Below, one piece after another: positions 1 to 7,491 of a stretch of DNA of 17,500 nucleotides; the stretch's first letter is position 1, and each line of letters starts with the position of its first letter. The stretch is from Salpingoeca rosetta (Eukaryota; Opisthokonta; Choanoflagellata; Craspedida; Salpingoecidae), in contig NW_004754914.1 of NCBI RefSeq assembly GCF_000188695.1, positions 734,675 to 752,174 of the forward strand, written 5' to 3'. The notes under the pieces are model-generated. The model did not search any database. It was not told where the DNA came from and worked only from the letters and a program-made list of their open reading frames with translations. The position numbers were made by a program, and so were the translations under genes.

Positions 1-472
1 ATTGGATGGCTAACAAAGCCAGGGATGCCGTTCAGACTGCACTTCCAAGCACGCACACACGCACACACCTGCACACATACATACGCACACACGCACCGCT
101 GGTGGACGTCGCGCTTGTATGTCTGCGGCAGTTCGTTGAGCGGCAAATCCTCAAAGCGCTGCAGCTCGTCGCGCGACGGCGGGTACGACACGTCGTTCAG
201 GTGGACCTGTGGATGGCCGTGCCGAGGGTTTGCGTGTATGAGGCGCGTGTGTGTGTCCGCTTGTGAGAGGAAAGGATCAATGTAGGGACGGAGCTTGTCC
301 GCTCGACACACACACACACACACACACATGTACAAACACACGCGCGCACATGTACAAACACGCGCGCGCACGTGCACGCCCTTACCTTGGTAGGGTCCGA
401 CTGCAGGCGAGCCACCTTGGCGGCCAGCTCACCGCCATTCAAATGGCCACGGCTAGCTCGAGTCGGAGGCAT

Positions 473-562
<90 letters not shown>

Positions 563-1029
563 GCGTGCGCGATGTATGTCAAGTCAAACAAAAACAGCGA
601 GGCAAAGGAGACCAGTCGTGAGCAAGCCAGCTTCTTGTTCCACACGACAGACAGCAACAAGAGAAGAGGCAGGCGTGATGTGAATGATGAGGGGCTCCCC
701 GTTGCTGGGGTGCACGCAACAGAAGGACAGCAGGACAGAGTAGAAAGGGAGAAAGAGGAGGACGCAAGTGGGGAAGGAAAGTAGACATGTACGCAATCCT
801 ATGCGAACAACCGGCCTCTGTTCTCCGTCTTCTTCAAACAACCCAACTCGCGCAAACCTCCCCCTTTTGTTCACTCGTCCGCCCAAGCACAGAGAGAGAC
901 ACCGGGCTCGAGGACAGTGCATGCCTCCACACAAACGTACTCGGTGCTTGAGGAAGCTGCAGTGGCGCCATCGCTCTGGTTGCGCAGGGCCATGAGACGC
1001 TTGGGCGTGTGCTTTCCACTCTCGCTCAT
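1..1029 (-). CDS. 5' part of a spliced gene, unrecognised protein (exons 1029-941, 452-386, 293-97, 36-1; continues off the left edge)
   Basis: I rebuilt four exons from splice sites. Exon 1 begins at the ATG at 1029 (A at -3) and ends before GTACGT, phase 2. Exon 2 follows a CTAG acceptor and ends AAG|GTAAGG, phase 0. Exon 3 starts after ACAAG and ends before GTGCGT, phase 2. Exon 4 follows GTGCAG and leaves the window. Introns are 488, 92 and 60 nt. All phases match without an internal stop, giving about 129 residues starting MSESGKHTPKR. The first 30 or so residues are polar and probably disordered. Then comes a compact region with motifs such as LRPYIDPFLS, NDVSYPPSRDEL and LNELPQTYKRDVHQRL. 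I do not recognise the family and see no signal peptide or membrane segment. The exon 3 acceptor could move by a few bases, but only the chosen site keeps the frame. Divergent from the gene at 1665. Confidence 0.75.
306..329. repeat. (CA)n microsatellite in intron 2 of the leftmost gene
   Basis: About 12 CA units, followed by alternating CGCG/CACA sequence to about 376. It lies in the 92-nt intron between positions 385 and 294 of the minus-strand gene, so on that strand it reads as (TG)n a few bases before the acceptor. Confidence 0.85.
475..558. repeat. (TG)42 microsatellite in intron 1 of the leftmost gene
   Basis: An uninterrupted run of 42 TG units. It sits in the 488-nt first intron (940-453), about 20 nt upstream of the acceptor on the minus strand, where it reads as (CA)n. 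It therefore takes the place of a normal polypyrimidine tract. Confidence 0.95.
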
Positions 1030-1664
1030 GGTTGCCGACGGAGCTGAGGTTGGTATTGATCGGTGAAGGAGAGAAGTAAGCGGGCAAAGAAAAAAGAGGT
1101 GCAGAAGAAAGGGTGGTTGACTGGCTTGTTGGTTGGGCGGCGATTTCAAGCCGTGTGTCGATTCGTGTCGCTGGTCGTTGGTCGTTGGTTGTGCCAAGAA
1201 CAAGGACGTGCGGTGCTGTGGTGCAGGAGGTCAATGACGATGTGTTTGATGTGTGTGATTGTTGTTGCCGTTGTTGCACTGTTGCTTTCTTGCGTAGTTT
1301 CCTTTCGCTTTGTTGCTTTGCGTTTCTGTGTCCGTTGTGCAGTTGTTGTTTTTTTGCCGAGACACTAACAATTTTCTACATGAGCGATTGCCAAACACAA
1401 ACAACGCCAACCACCCGCATGTCGCCAGCCGCCTCTTTGTTGTTGGTTGTTGGGTTGGTGTGGTGTGTTCCTGTGACTGTGATTGTGTTCCTGTTGTACG
1501 CGCTTTTGTGTCCTGTGTTCCTGTGTCCTGTGTCCTGTGCTTTTGTGGTGTGGTCCTTCTCTTTCAACAGCCACCACCAGCACCACCAGCACCACCAGCA
1601 CCACCATCATACACACCCACACACACCCACACACACACACACAAGCACACGCTCCACTTGCTTG
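1030..1664. promoter_or_regulatory. divergent intergenic region / 5' leaders
   Basis: No gene is apparent between the minus-strand ATG at 1029 and the plus-strand ATG at 1665, so both promoters should be here. The plus strand of 1110-1560 is strongly G/T-rich (GTTGTTG and TCCTGTG iterations at about 1508-1540). It ends in TTCTCTTTCAACAG at 1557-1570, a good splice acceptor for the plus-strand gene, which suggests an intron in that gene's leader. No clear TATA box was seen. Confidence 0.5.
1572..1648. repeat. 9-bp (CACCACCAG) tandem repeat followed by CA-rich tract
   Basis: Four copies of a 9-bp CACCACCAG-type unit span 1572-1607, with the last ending in CAT. An imperfect CA/CCCA tract follows to 1648. 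Together they end 17 nt before the proposed ATG at 1665 and start just after the possible splice acceptor at 1570. They are open in the frame of the downstream gene (His/Gln then His/Thr), but are more likely untranslated leader. Confidence 0.8.
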
Positions 1665-2807
1665 ATGGTCAAGTTGGAAGGTGCGCTGCCATATGTGGCA
1701 CTGCTCGCAGCCGCCGTTGTCGTGGCCTACATGTCCTGGACATGCAAGCATCCAACAAGGGAGCTCGGCATGGAGTACGTCGTGAGCAGAGAAAACAGCC
1801 ACGGTGGCCAAGCCGCTGCTGCAGCCGGACACGCCACCGTTCGCCCAGCCGATGTCTTTGAAGTGGAGCAAAATGACAACAACCAACACCACCACCACGA
1901 GCAGCAGCAACAACAACAACAACGCCAGCAACATCAACAACAGCAACAGCAACAACGACAACAACACAGAAATGGGGACAGCAAGAACAAGAAGCGACCG
2001 AGACAAAAGAGTGGACCGCTGCCACCCTGCGACTTTGTCATGATCGTATCCTTGGGTGGCACCTACAGCGCCGCACGGGAGGAGGAGCTCATGACCGCAT
2101 TGGAGAAGAACGCCGATCAAATCGGATTCCACTGCATGCACGTGCTTGTGGACGGGCCCATGTCCAGTGTATTGAGGCAACGATTCCGGGGCGTGCGCGG
2201 CCTGAGCATCGTCGAGCGGTCGCGCCAGCCAACATTTGCCACCCTCGTCAACTACGCCAACAACAACGTGTCCACGTCCTCCTTCTTCTCGCCGCACTCT
2301 CAACGAGAGCAGCTGGTGGTGCTTGCAAACGCGGACATTGTGCTCGGCTTCAATGACACGCTGCTCACCTGCATGACGGCAGACGATCTCCGTGCGCACC
2401 TGGGCACAACCCGCATATTTGCCCTCACGCGACACCCGTGGCCCGAGTGCCCCGAGGAGAGTGGCGGCGGCAGCAACCCCCGCCTCCCACAGAACCTGTG
2501 CAAGGGAACCATGCCAAATGGGCACACGGTCAACTCTGCAGACACGTTTGTATTTGTGTCGCCGCTCAACGTCGACACAGCGCAGCTGGGCTTCGTGCAG
2601 AATATCCGTGGTGCTGAGAACAGGTTCATCTACCACATCATGAAGGCTGGCTATGCCATCGAAAACCCGTGCCACCAAGTGCACACCTACCACTTGCATT
2701 GCGTGAGTGAACGCGCACATCACGCAGGCATGCATGCCTCCCGCGCAGACAAGCACTTTCGCGCCTTGATACCTCGCAACAGTCTAAAGTGCACCACAGA
2801 CTCTTGA
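1665..2807 (+). CDS. membrane-anchored glycosyltransferase-like protein (380 aa)
   Basis: Single-exon frame of 380 codons. Residues about 9-26 are a hydrophobic signal anchor (VALLAAAVVVAYM), so it is probably a type II ER/Golgi protein with its C-terminus in the lumen. Residues 74-101 form a His/Gln-rich stem and 105-116 are basic. The conserved-looking part starts at about 122 (CDFVMIVSLGGTYS) and includes VVLANADIVL (218-227), FALTRHPWPEC (252-262), NSADTFVF (290-297), NIRGAENRFIYHIMKAGY (313-330) and NPCHQVHTYHLHC..ER (334-350). From memory, this order of motifs (N-A-D, aromatic D/W, G-x-x-N-R, N-P...H) resembles an uncharacterised glycosyltransferase-like family; no search was run and donor or acceptor is unknown. 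The start is uncertain: the ATG context is weak (T at -3), the frame stays open upstream with ATGs at 1380 and 1419, and a splice acceptor lies at 1570. Confidence 0.65.
   Translation: MVKLEGALPYVALLAAAVVVAYMSWTCKHPTRELGMEYVVSRENSHGGQAAAAAGHATVRPADVFEVEQNDNNQHHHHEQQQQQQQRQQHQQQQQQQRQQHRNGDSKNKKRPRQKSGPLPPCDFVMIVSLGGTYSAAREEELMTALEKNADQIGFHCMHVLVDGPMSSVLRQRFRGVRGLSIVERSRQPTFATLVNYANNNVSTSSFFSPHSQREQLVVLANADIVLGFNDTLLTCMTADDLRAHLGTTRIFALTRHPWPECPEESGGGSNPRLPQNLCKGTMPNGHTVNSADTFVFVSPLNVDTAQLGFVQNIRGAENRFIYHIMKAGYAIENPCHQVHTYHLHCVSERAHHAGMHASRADKHFRALIPRNSLKCTTDS
1884..1967 (+). repeat. CAA/CAG/CAC low-complexity tract coding a His/Gln-rich stem
   Basis: Imperfect trinucleotide iteration within the glycosyltransferase-like gene, encoding about 28 residues (74-101) that are nearly all His and Gln with a few Arg. 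It links the membrane anchor to the putative catalytic domain. Mixed CAA and CAG codons point to an older or mutated repeat rather than a fresh expansion. Confidence 0.85.
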
Positions 2808-2831
2808 CAGGCAGCGCTGTGTTTGTACGCC

Positions 2832-2965
2832 TGCGTCTGACTGTCTGACTGTCTATCTGTCTGTGTGGCGTGTACATCTGACTGCCTGACTGTCTGACTG
2901 TCTATCTGTCTGTGTGGCGTGTACATCTGACTGCCTGACTGTCTGACTGTCTATCTGTCTGTGTG
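2832..2965. repeat. 49-bp tandem repeat, about 2.7 copies
   Basis: The unit is built from CTGACTGTCTGACTGTCTATC followed by a TGTGTGGCGTGTACATCTGACTG-type half. The marker CTATCTGT recurs at 2853, 2902 and 2951, exactly 49 bp apart, and copies are almost identical. The unit is itself made of smaller CTGACTGT/CTGTCTAT iterations. It begins about 25 bp after the TGA at 2805-2807, so it is probably in the 3' UTR or immediate 3' flank. Confidence 0.9.
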
Positions 2966-3450
2966 CAACGTCGATTCCCTCTTCCTCCTCGTCGCTGCTA
3001 GTTTGTTATCCTCAAAGCTTGGAGGCCTACTGTTGCCCCCCCCCTCCTTTCTTCGGGCATCTATTCGTTACAACCATTTGCACCACCGGTTACTTCGCAA
3101 TCGTGCTCGCCCGCTACATTTCATCGACGCCACGCACCTGAGCTGTTTCAAACCTACGCAGTAGCGCTACGCCTTTCGATCGCTTCCCATGACCCTCCCT
3201 GTTCATCTGCGTTCGCACAGGGTGTCACTTCGTATACTCTTGTGTTTCACACAGATGACACCCTGACCTTGTCTGAAGGCATGCGTTTGTGTTTGCACCC
3301 CCTGGCTCTACACTGCTTACCCCCTCGGTAAACTCCTTTCATTCCTTCGTACCATGACGTAACGGCACGCCTTGTCCTCACTGGGTGCTTCTTCACTCAT
3401 TCTCGTTCTGATGGCCACTTGATGCGACAAGTTGTCACAAGACATCATAT
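2966..3450. other. 3' flank of the glycosyltransferase-like gene; no gene resolved
   Basis: Plus-strand pyrimidine-rich sequence with no convincing coding frame and no AATAAA. It contains the inverted repeat at 3218-3265. On the minus strand, 3320-3440 has an open frame of about 40 codons (around VAIRTRMSEEAPSED) that could be an exon, but no phase-compatible partner could be fixed. Confidence 0.4.
3218..3265. repeat. perfect 10-bp inverted repeat with 28-nt loop
   Basis: The left arm CAGGGTGTCA (3218-3227) is the exact reverse complement of the right arm TGACACCCTG (3256-3265), separated by 28 nt. It lies about 410 bp after the stop of the upstream gene. In RNA it would form a 10-bp stem. 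No T-run follows, so there is no reason to call it a terminator. Confidence 0.8.
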
Positions 3451-3451
3451 G

Positions 3452-3511
3452 CACACACACCCCCCCACACACACACGCACACATACACACACATTCACAC
3501 ACACACGCACA
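3452..3511. repeat. CA-rich imperfect microsatellite
   Basis: A CA tract interrupted by a C7 run, CGCA, TACA and TTCA. On the minus strand it lies immediately downstream of a strong donor-like site (CTG|GTATGT at 3520/3519), so it may be the start of an intron. Confidence 0.8.
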
Positions 3512-3917
3512 TAACATACCAGTTCATGGAAGAGAAGGGCAACGAACGGACCACTGCAGTAAACGCAACTCTCGATGATAGTGGCAAGGGAGGGAGGAAG
3601 GAAGACTCGAGTGGAAGTATGTATCACATGACAAAACAAGGAAGCCAAAAGCTCGTCTAGTCGTCTGCGCGCAAGCGCGCACCGGAAACGCGACGTGCCA
3701 CAAACAAAGGCACCCCGGCACAAGCACCCTCGCACCACCATGTGACGATGTGAGCATGTGGCCAGCCAGCACCAACATCAGAACATCGTATCATGGTCTC
3801 CGCCTTGTTGCTGATGGCATGTGCTTCTGATGCTGCTGTTGAGCGTGAGCCTGGAAAGGTAGGTGCAACACGACGTGTCGGCCAAGAAGCGCCACGCATC
3901 CAAAACCCACTGTACAC

Positions 3918-4043
<126 letters not shown>

Positions 4044-4579
4044 AGATGGACGAAAGATTATCGCGAAAGAGCAAGAGAGCGACAATGCACCACACCGTTA
4101 CAACAATGCCATGGAGATGGAAGCCCTGTTCCAGCCGTTCCCTCGACCCCCCAACAATCACACACAGATACACACAATTACATACATGCGTACAATCACA
4201 CATAGGCACACATCGCTTGCACACCGCCATCGTGCTGAAGCACAGGCCTTGCAGCAGCGCTAGCCAACACCACTGCCTCTCTCCAAAACGCACAACGTCT
4301 GTCCCCGCTCACCGGTATGGCAACGTCAATTCGACGGTGCAGGTCCACGCCGCCGCCGTGCCCAAACAATTAAGCCTTTACCCGCGCCCGTGATTCTCTT
4401 CACCAAACTGTGCGCGCGCGTAAATGCATGCGTAACATTGAGCGCACGTGAGATGCACCGCAGAAAAGAAAGCACTGCACGCGAGACGCGCGCATAAACA
4501 CATACAACTACAATCGGTGTTCCCACAGTTCAACATCTGATCTACACTTTCCCGCCACGCAATTGCCCTTCCCTCCACA

Positions 4580-4598
4580 AACACACACACACACACAT
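4580..4598. repeat. short (CA)n tract
   Basis: About nine CA units in the sequence beyond the 3' end of the minus-strand membrane-protein gene. On the minus strand it reads TGTGTGTTTGTGGAG, a possible splice acceptor for further unresolved sequence to about 4505. Confidence 0.75.
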
Positions 4599-4656
4599 TG
4601 ACACCGACACGCGCATGTGTAGGAGGGTGTTTTGGTGTTCTCTTGGTATTTGTTGC

Positions 4657-5107
4657 TCAGTGTCGTTCGGTGCTGTGTGCTGGTAGGTGTGCCGTGTGTT
4701 TTTGTTGGTGGGTGTTGTTGCGCATTGCGAACAGCGACTACAAACACAAGACCAGGGCAAGAGGCCAAGACAAACACTCACCTCGTGGCTCATCAACTCC
4801 GAGGATTTGCGTCTCAACCGAAGCTCGGGCCCTCTGTGCGTGCGCGCGCGCTCAAGCAAGCTGTAGCTGGCTCGCTTCCTGACCGTCAATCAACCCGCCC
4901 GGCTGGTTGCAGTGGAGCGTTCACACAGCGGCAAAGACAGTCGCACTGCCTGACTCCGGCCAAGCAGCAGCAGGCGGAGGCGGCAAGGACACACAGTCCC
5001 GCCCCGCCCCGCGCCCAACGCACAATTGAACCGCCAGCAACGCTGCCTGTGTATCTGGTCCGAGATGGTGTGCTCCGTCTACAAGTAGCCCATGCATGCT
5101 CCTCCAC
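4657..5107 (-). CDS. 3' part of a spliced gene for a probable single-pass membrane protein (exons 5107-4947, 4878-4782, 4737-4657)
   Basis: Three exons with compatible phases. A perfect branch point TGCTAAC (5161-5155) is followed 47 nt later by the first AG, so the exon should start at 5107. It ends before GTGCGA (phase 2); a 68-nt intron ends GGTCAG. The next exon ends CACGAG|GTGAGT (phase 0). A 44-nt pyrimidine-rich intron ends TTTGTAG, and the last exon stops at TGA 4659-4657. The frame encodes about 112 residues: a polar part, a hydrophobic segment (GAGLCVLAASACCCLAGV), a basic stop-transfer stretch (RQKR), and a tail with LRLRRKSSELMSHE, which holds an R-R-x-S kinase-type site. The topology suggests a short cytoplasmic tail. 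The 4947/4878 junction is the weakest call. The family is unknown and the N-terminal exons upstream of 5161 were not found. A GC-box-like CCCCGCCCCGCCCC string (plus strand, about 5000) lies inside the first exon. Confidence 0.42.
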
Positions 5108-5161
5108 CTGCGGCGTTTGCGTTGTTGCATGCCAACCCACGCCATCAACAACGCGTTAGCA

Positions 5162-5760
5162 GATGTGCACAACAGCAAGGACAAGCGGCAGCACGGAGAA
5201 CCCAGCACAGAGAACCCAGCATAGACACAGAGACAAGAAGGAAGTGTTCAGCGAGGGCAAAACGGAAGAAAAAAAAGGATGGGGCCCCGTGCCACCGTCT
5301 GTGGAAGAGGACAAATCCAAACCACACGAGCCCAATCAAACACGTGCACGCCATCAGCAAAGCAGCCAGCAACACACACACACACACATGCATATGCAGG
5401 ATGGGCATGCAAGCAAGAAGCAAGTGCCAAGCAAACACGCAACTCCACCTACGAGATGTGAACAGACATGCATGTACACATGTCCACGGAAGGCGCGTGA
5501 TGAAATACCACCATACTGCGCTTGAGCACAACTACAGGCAATGCTTGGTTCTGCGATGCCTGTGTCACCTGCACTGTGTCACCTGCACTGAGCCACCTGC
5601 ACTGAGCCACCTGCACTTCATGGCAGCGTCACAACAACATGCACAATACACGTCCCATGTGAGCAAACCAGGAGCAGTAGGGGCAGGTCGCCAGCACACC
5701 CGACAAGCCACAAATGAAGAAACGAAGAGCATAAGGTCTCCAACACACACGCGCGCACAC
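5162..5760. other. no gene resolved; probable intron and upstream exons of the minus-strand membrane-protein gene
   Basis: On the minus strand, 5162-5280 is pyrimidine-rich and leads to the TGCTAAC branch point. A strong acceptor TTTGTCCTCTTCCACAG lies at about 5320-5304, and a frame of about 11 codons at about 5552-5519 is bounded by CGCAG and GTATGG. Phases do not join cleanly to the downstream exon. The plus strand shows only Gln/Thr/His-rich frames typical of CA-rich noncoding DNA. Confidence 0.35.
5561..5616. repeat. 14-bp tandem repeat, 4 copies
   Basis: Units at 5561, 5575, 5589 and 5603: two copies TGTGTCACCTGCAC and two copies TGAGCCACCTGCAC. Each holds CACCTG, an E-box-type hexamer. 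Read on the minus strand, each unit contains CAG/GTG, resembling a fused splice acceptor and donor. Confidence 0.92.
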
Positions 5761-5766
5761 ATGCAC

Positions 5767-5768
<2 letters not shown>

Positions 5769-5807
<39 letters not shown>
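5769..5807. repeat. (CA)n microsatellite
   Basis: About 19 uninterrupted CA units preceded by imperfect CACG/CATG sequence from 5743. It lies about 70 bp past the stop codon of the minus-strand gene end at 5880, hence in its 3' flank. Confidence 0.9.
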
Positions 5808-5810
<3 letters not shown>

Positions 5811-5879
5811 TTATGTAGTGCGCTCATGGAGCAAGGGGACCTGCTGTCGTGATCCCCTTTGCCTGGTGTCGCTCGCCTT

Positions 5880-6093
5880 TCACTGCAGCTTGTACGCTAG
5901 TTGTGCCATGCTCCCCACACGCCGGAGCAAGTCGAGAGAGATCAAGCAACGGGCAGCACGATCAACCACCTGAATCACACCAAGCAAAACAAAACCCAGC
6001 ACAAGCAGAGAAACGCAAAATGTCAATGCCAATGTCGTCTTACCAACAGACCAACGTGCGCAATCCCCACGGCGCAACGCCATCACTACCATC
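5880..6093 (-). CDS. 3'-terminal exons of an unrecognised minus-strand gene around a clear 74-nt intron (6043-5970)
   Basis: The intron is well supported: donor TTG|GTAAGA (exon ends 6044), a TTGAC-type branch site, a T-rich tract and acceptor TGTGATTCAG (exon starts 5969). The reading frame is ambiguous. Reading A joins an upstream exon of about 50 nt (6093-6044, acceptor GTGTAAG, SDGSDGVAPWGLRTLVC) to a short tail ending WWLIVLPVA at about 5943. Reading B uses the longer open frame of the last exon, starting VVDRAARCLISLDLLRRVG, with stop at 5882-5880; but upstream of the intron its frame is closed about 13 codons before the donor. Earlier exons were not identified and no family is recognised. 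Confidence 0.4.
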
Positions 6094-6102
6094 ACTCTTA
6101 CA

Positions 6103-6156
6103 CACACACACACACACACACGCACGCACGCACGCACAAACACACACACATGCACA
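6103..6156. repeat. (CA)n / (CACG)n microsatellite
   Basis: CA run, then four GCAC units, then more CA. On the minus strand it reads as a TG tract ending TGTGTAAG, directly before the proposed 50-nt exon at 6093-6044, so it probably supplies the 3' end of an intron. Confidence 0.9.
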
Positions 6157-6159
6157 TGC

Positions 6160-7320
6160 ACACGACAGAACGACGATGGCACGATCCACAGAAATAACAA
6201 CAATACACGGAGAAAAAGAAGACGGAAACACAGACAGACAGGCGGACACACAGATGTTGTGCGTCCTTGCCTGCCTTGCGTCAAGAGATCAAATAAGGGA
6301 TCAAACATAGCAACGGCAACAAGTGGCAACAAGCTGCAACACCGTGTGCAGCAGCCAAGCAGCAGGGCACACACAGAAACACAGCTTCCTTCAAAACACA
6401 CCAACAAACAGCACACGGTCACAGCACGCAGCAGCAGCAGCACACCCACATCATATCGTGGAGTGTCCTCATCGGCGCAAAGCGAAAGTAAGTAGAACCG
6501 CCACGCCCTCTCTTCTGCAAGCACGTCTGAGCATCTTCCTCCGAGCCTTCTTGTGCTTCTGCAACACCTTGCTTCGCTTCTTGTTTGCTTCTCAGAGAGG
6601 ATGAGACAGGATAAACACATGTCACACCGTGTCATTGCATGCCATCACGCCGTCGTGTGGAACAAAACACGAAACCAAAAAAATTGTTGCGCGTGCGTGT
6701 GTCTGGTGTTGCCAAGCAAAGAAGCAAAGCAAGCAAGCGGCAAGACACAACGACGAGGCACTGCATGCATCGCTCGCTGTAGTAGGTAGCCTTGTCCCTT
6801 TGCCAGCCGCAAGCAGGCAGTGGGAAGCTGCGGGTGGCGGCCAGCAGCTCAAAATACAAAAAAATAAAAAAAATAAAGAAGAACAAGGAGGCTAGGAGGG
6901 TGCAGGGGTGCGGCCGACAAGGCAGGAAGGGCACAAAGAGGAGGTCCTGAGATCCCATGGACAGCATGGAATAAATAAACACACGAGCAACATCTAGACA
7001 TCTGCATGAAGAAAGGAACAAGGAACTAAGGAACGATGGCAATAAAGGAAGAAAAAGAGGGAGAAAGGGAGGAGACAAGAGCAACCGCCATAGCACCCTG
7101 CTTCCTTCACCAGTTCACCACTCTACCACTAGAGGAGACAAAAACAAAACGGAGGCAAAACAACCTATCTCACCTTCGCCAATTCACCTGCACACGGCAG
7201 GAGGCGAAGACAGCAGCTCAAAGACAGACAACGAGACAACCAGCGCGACCAAACAAGAGCTCTCTCTTCTGCGGCCGCAAAGAAGCATCGTTGTGCCATG
7301 AGACAGGACGAGAGGAAAAG
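6160..7320. other. intron-dense region, mostly unresolved; A-rich tracts with AATAAA clusters
   Basis: On the minus strand a T-rich tract (6890-6851, running TTTTATTTTTTTG and ending TTTTGAG) is followed at 6847 by a frame with very high third-position GC for about 35 codons (LLAATRSFPLPACGW, then TYYSERCMQC). This is a likely exon, but no good donor ends it. A minus-strand donor GGCGAAG|GTGAGA lies at about 7172, after a frame from an ATG at about 7300. On the plus strand, AATAAA hexamers occur at 6863, 6872, 6970, 6974 and 7041; they could mark a plus transcript's 3' end or be chance in A-rich DNA. A plus-strand GTAAGT donor lies at 6487-6492. Confidence 0.35.
6469..6590 (-). CDS. candidate terminal exon encoding a very basic tail
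   Basis: The acceptor is CATCCTCTCTGAG with a good pyrimidine tract. The exon begins at 6590 and needs one base from the previous exon. The frame gives 39 codons to TGA at 6471-6469, with a run containing KKRSKVLQKHKKARRKMLRR. Third positions are mostly G or C (AAG, CAC, CTC), unlike the competing frames. The sequence resembles a nuclear or nucleolar targeting tail in composition only; no family is recognised. The upstream exon was not fixed; the frame at 6847 is a possible partner via a weak donor. Confidence 0.3.
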
Positions 7321-7326
7321 ATAATC

Positions 7327-7491
7327 ATGGCACTCCTGCAATCTAGCCGAGTAGCCTGCTGCTGCTCATGCTTGCCTCCGTCACGCCACACAAGACAATA
7401 CGTGGGTTTCAGCACAGCACGGCAGTCTGCCATAGTATATCCACCCTTGTTCATCATATTGGGTGCTGCAGGGGTTTCGCTGACTGGTTGA
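7327..7491 (+). CDS. possible small mitochondrial-type membrane protein (54 aa) or first exon of one
   Basis: Open frame from an ATG in good context (A at -3, G at +4). The N-terminal 35 residues have Arg and Ser and no acidic residue (MALLQSSR, then SRHTRQYVGFSTARQS), as in mitochondrial presequences. A hydrophobic stretch follows at about 36-52 (AIVYPPLFIILGAAGVSL). It would end at TGA 7489-7491, or continue by splicing near GACTG|GTTGAT. The frame also stays open upstream to an ATG at 7036. The pattern fits accessory subunits of respiratory complexes, but I recognise no specific family. Antisense frames in the same place are also open, so this is a modest call. Confidence 0.3.
   Translation: MALLQSSRVACCCSCLPPSRHTRQYVGFSTARQSAIVYPPLFIILGAAGVSLTG

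Noticed and set aside
11..27. Cys cluster-like or tRNA-like elements at the left edge and elsewhere
   Set aside because: No cloverleaf with A/B-box promoter spacing could be found by eye on either strand.
251..784. Long plus- and minus-strand frames made of Val-Cys or His-Thr runs (also at 3778-4393, 10930-11831, 14749-15382)
   Set aside because: They are translations of TG/CA/AG microsatellites, which are open in several frames; flanking residues are noncoding in character.
1365..2756. 463-codon minus-strand frame
   Set aside because: Antisense to the glycosyltransferase-like gene; rich in Leu/Val runs from the complement of the CAA/CAC tract, with no start context or domain.
2832..2965. 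CRISPR-like array
   Set aside because: Directly adjacent repeats with no spacers, in an intron-bearing eukaryote.
4999..5014. GC-box promoter on the plus strand
   Set aside because: The motif lies inside a candidate minus-strand exon, and no plus-strand gene with a plausible start follows.
6863..7046. Cluster of AATAAA hexamers as a definite gene 3' end
   Set aside because: Expected by chance in A-rich DNA; the T-rich complement fits better as a polypyrimidine tract before the minus-strand frame at 6847.
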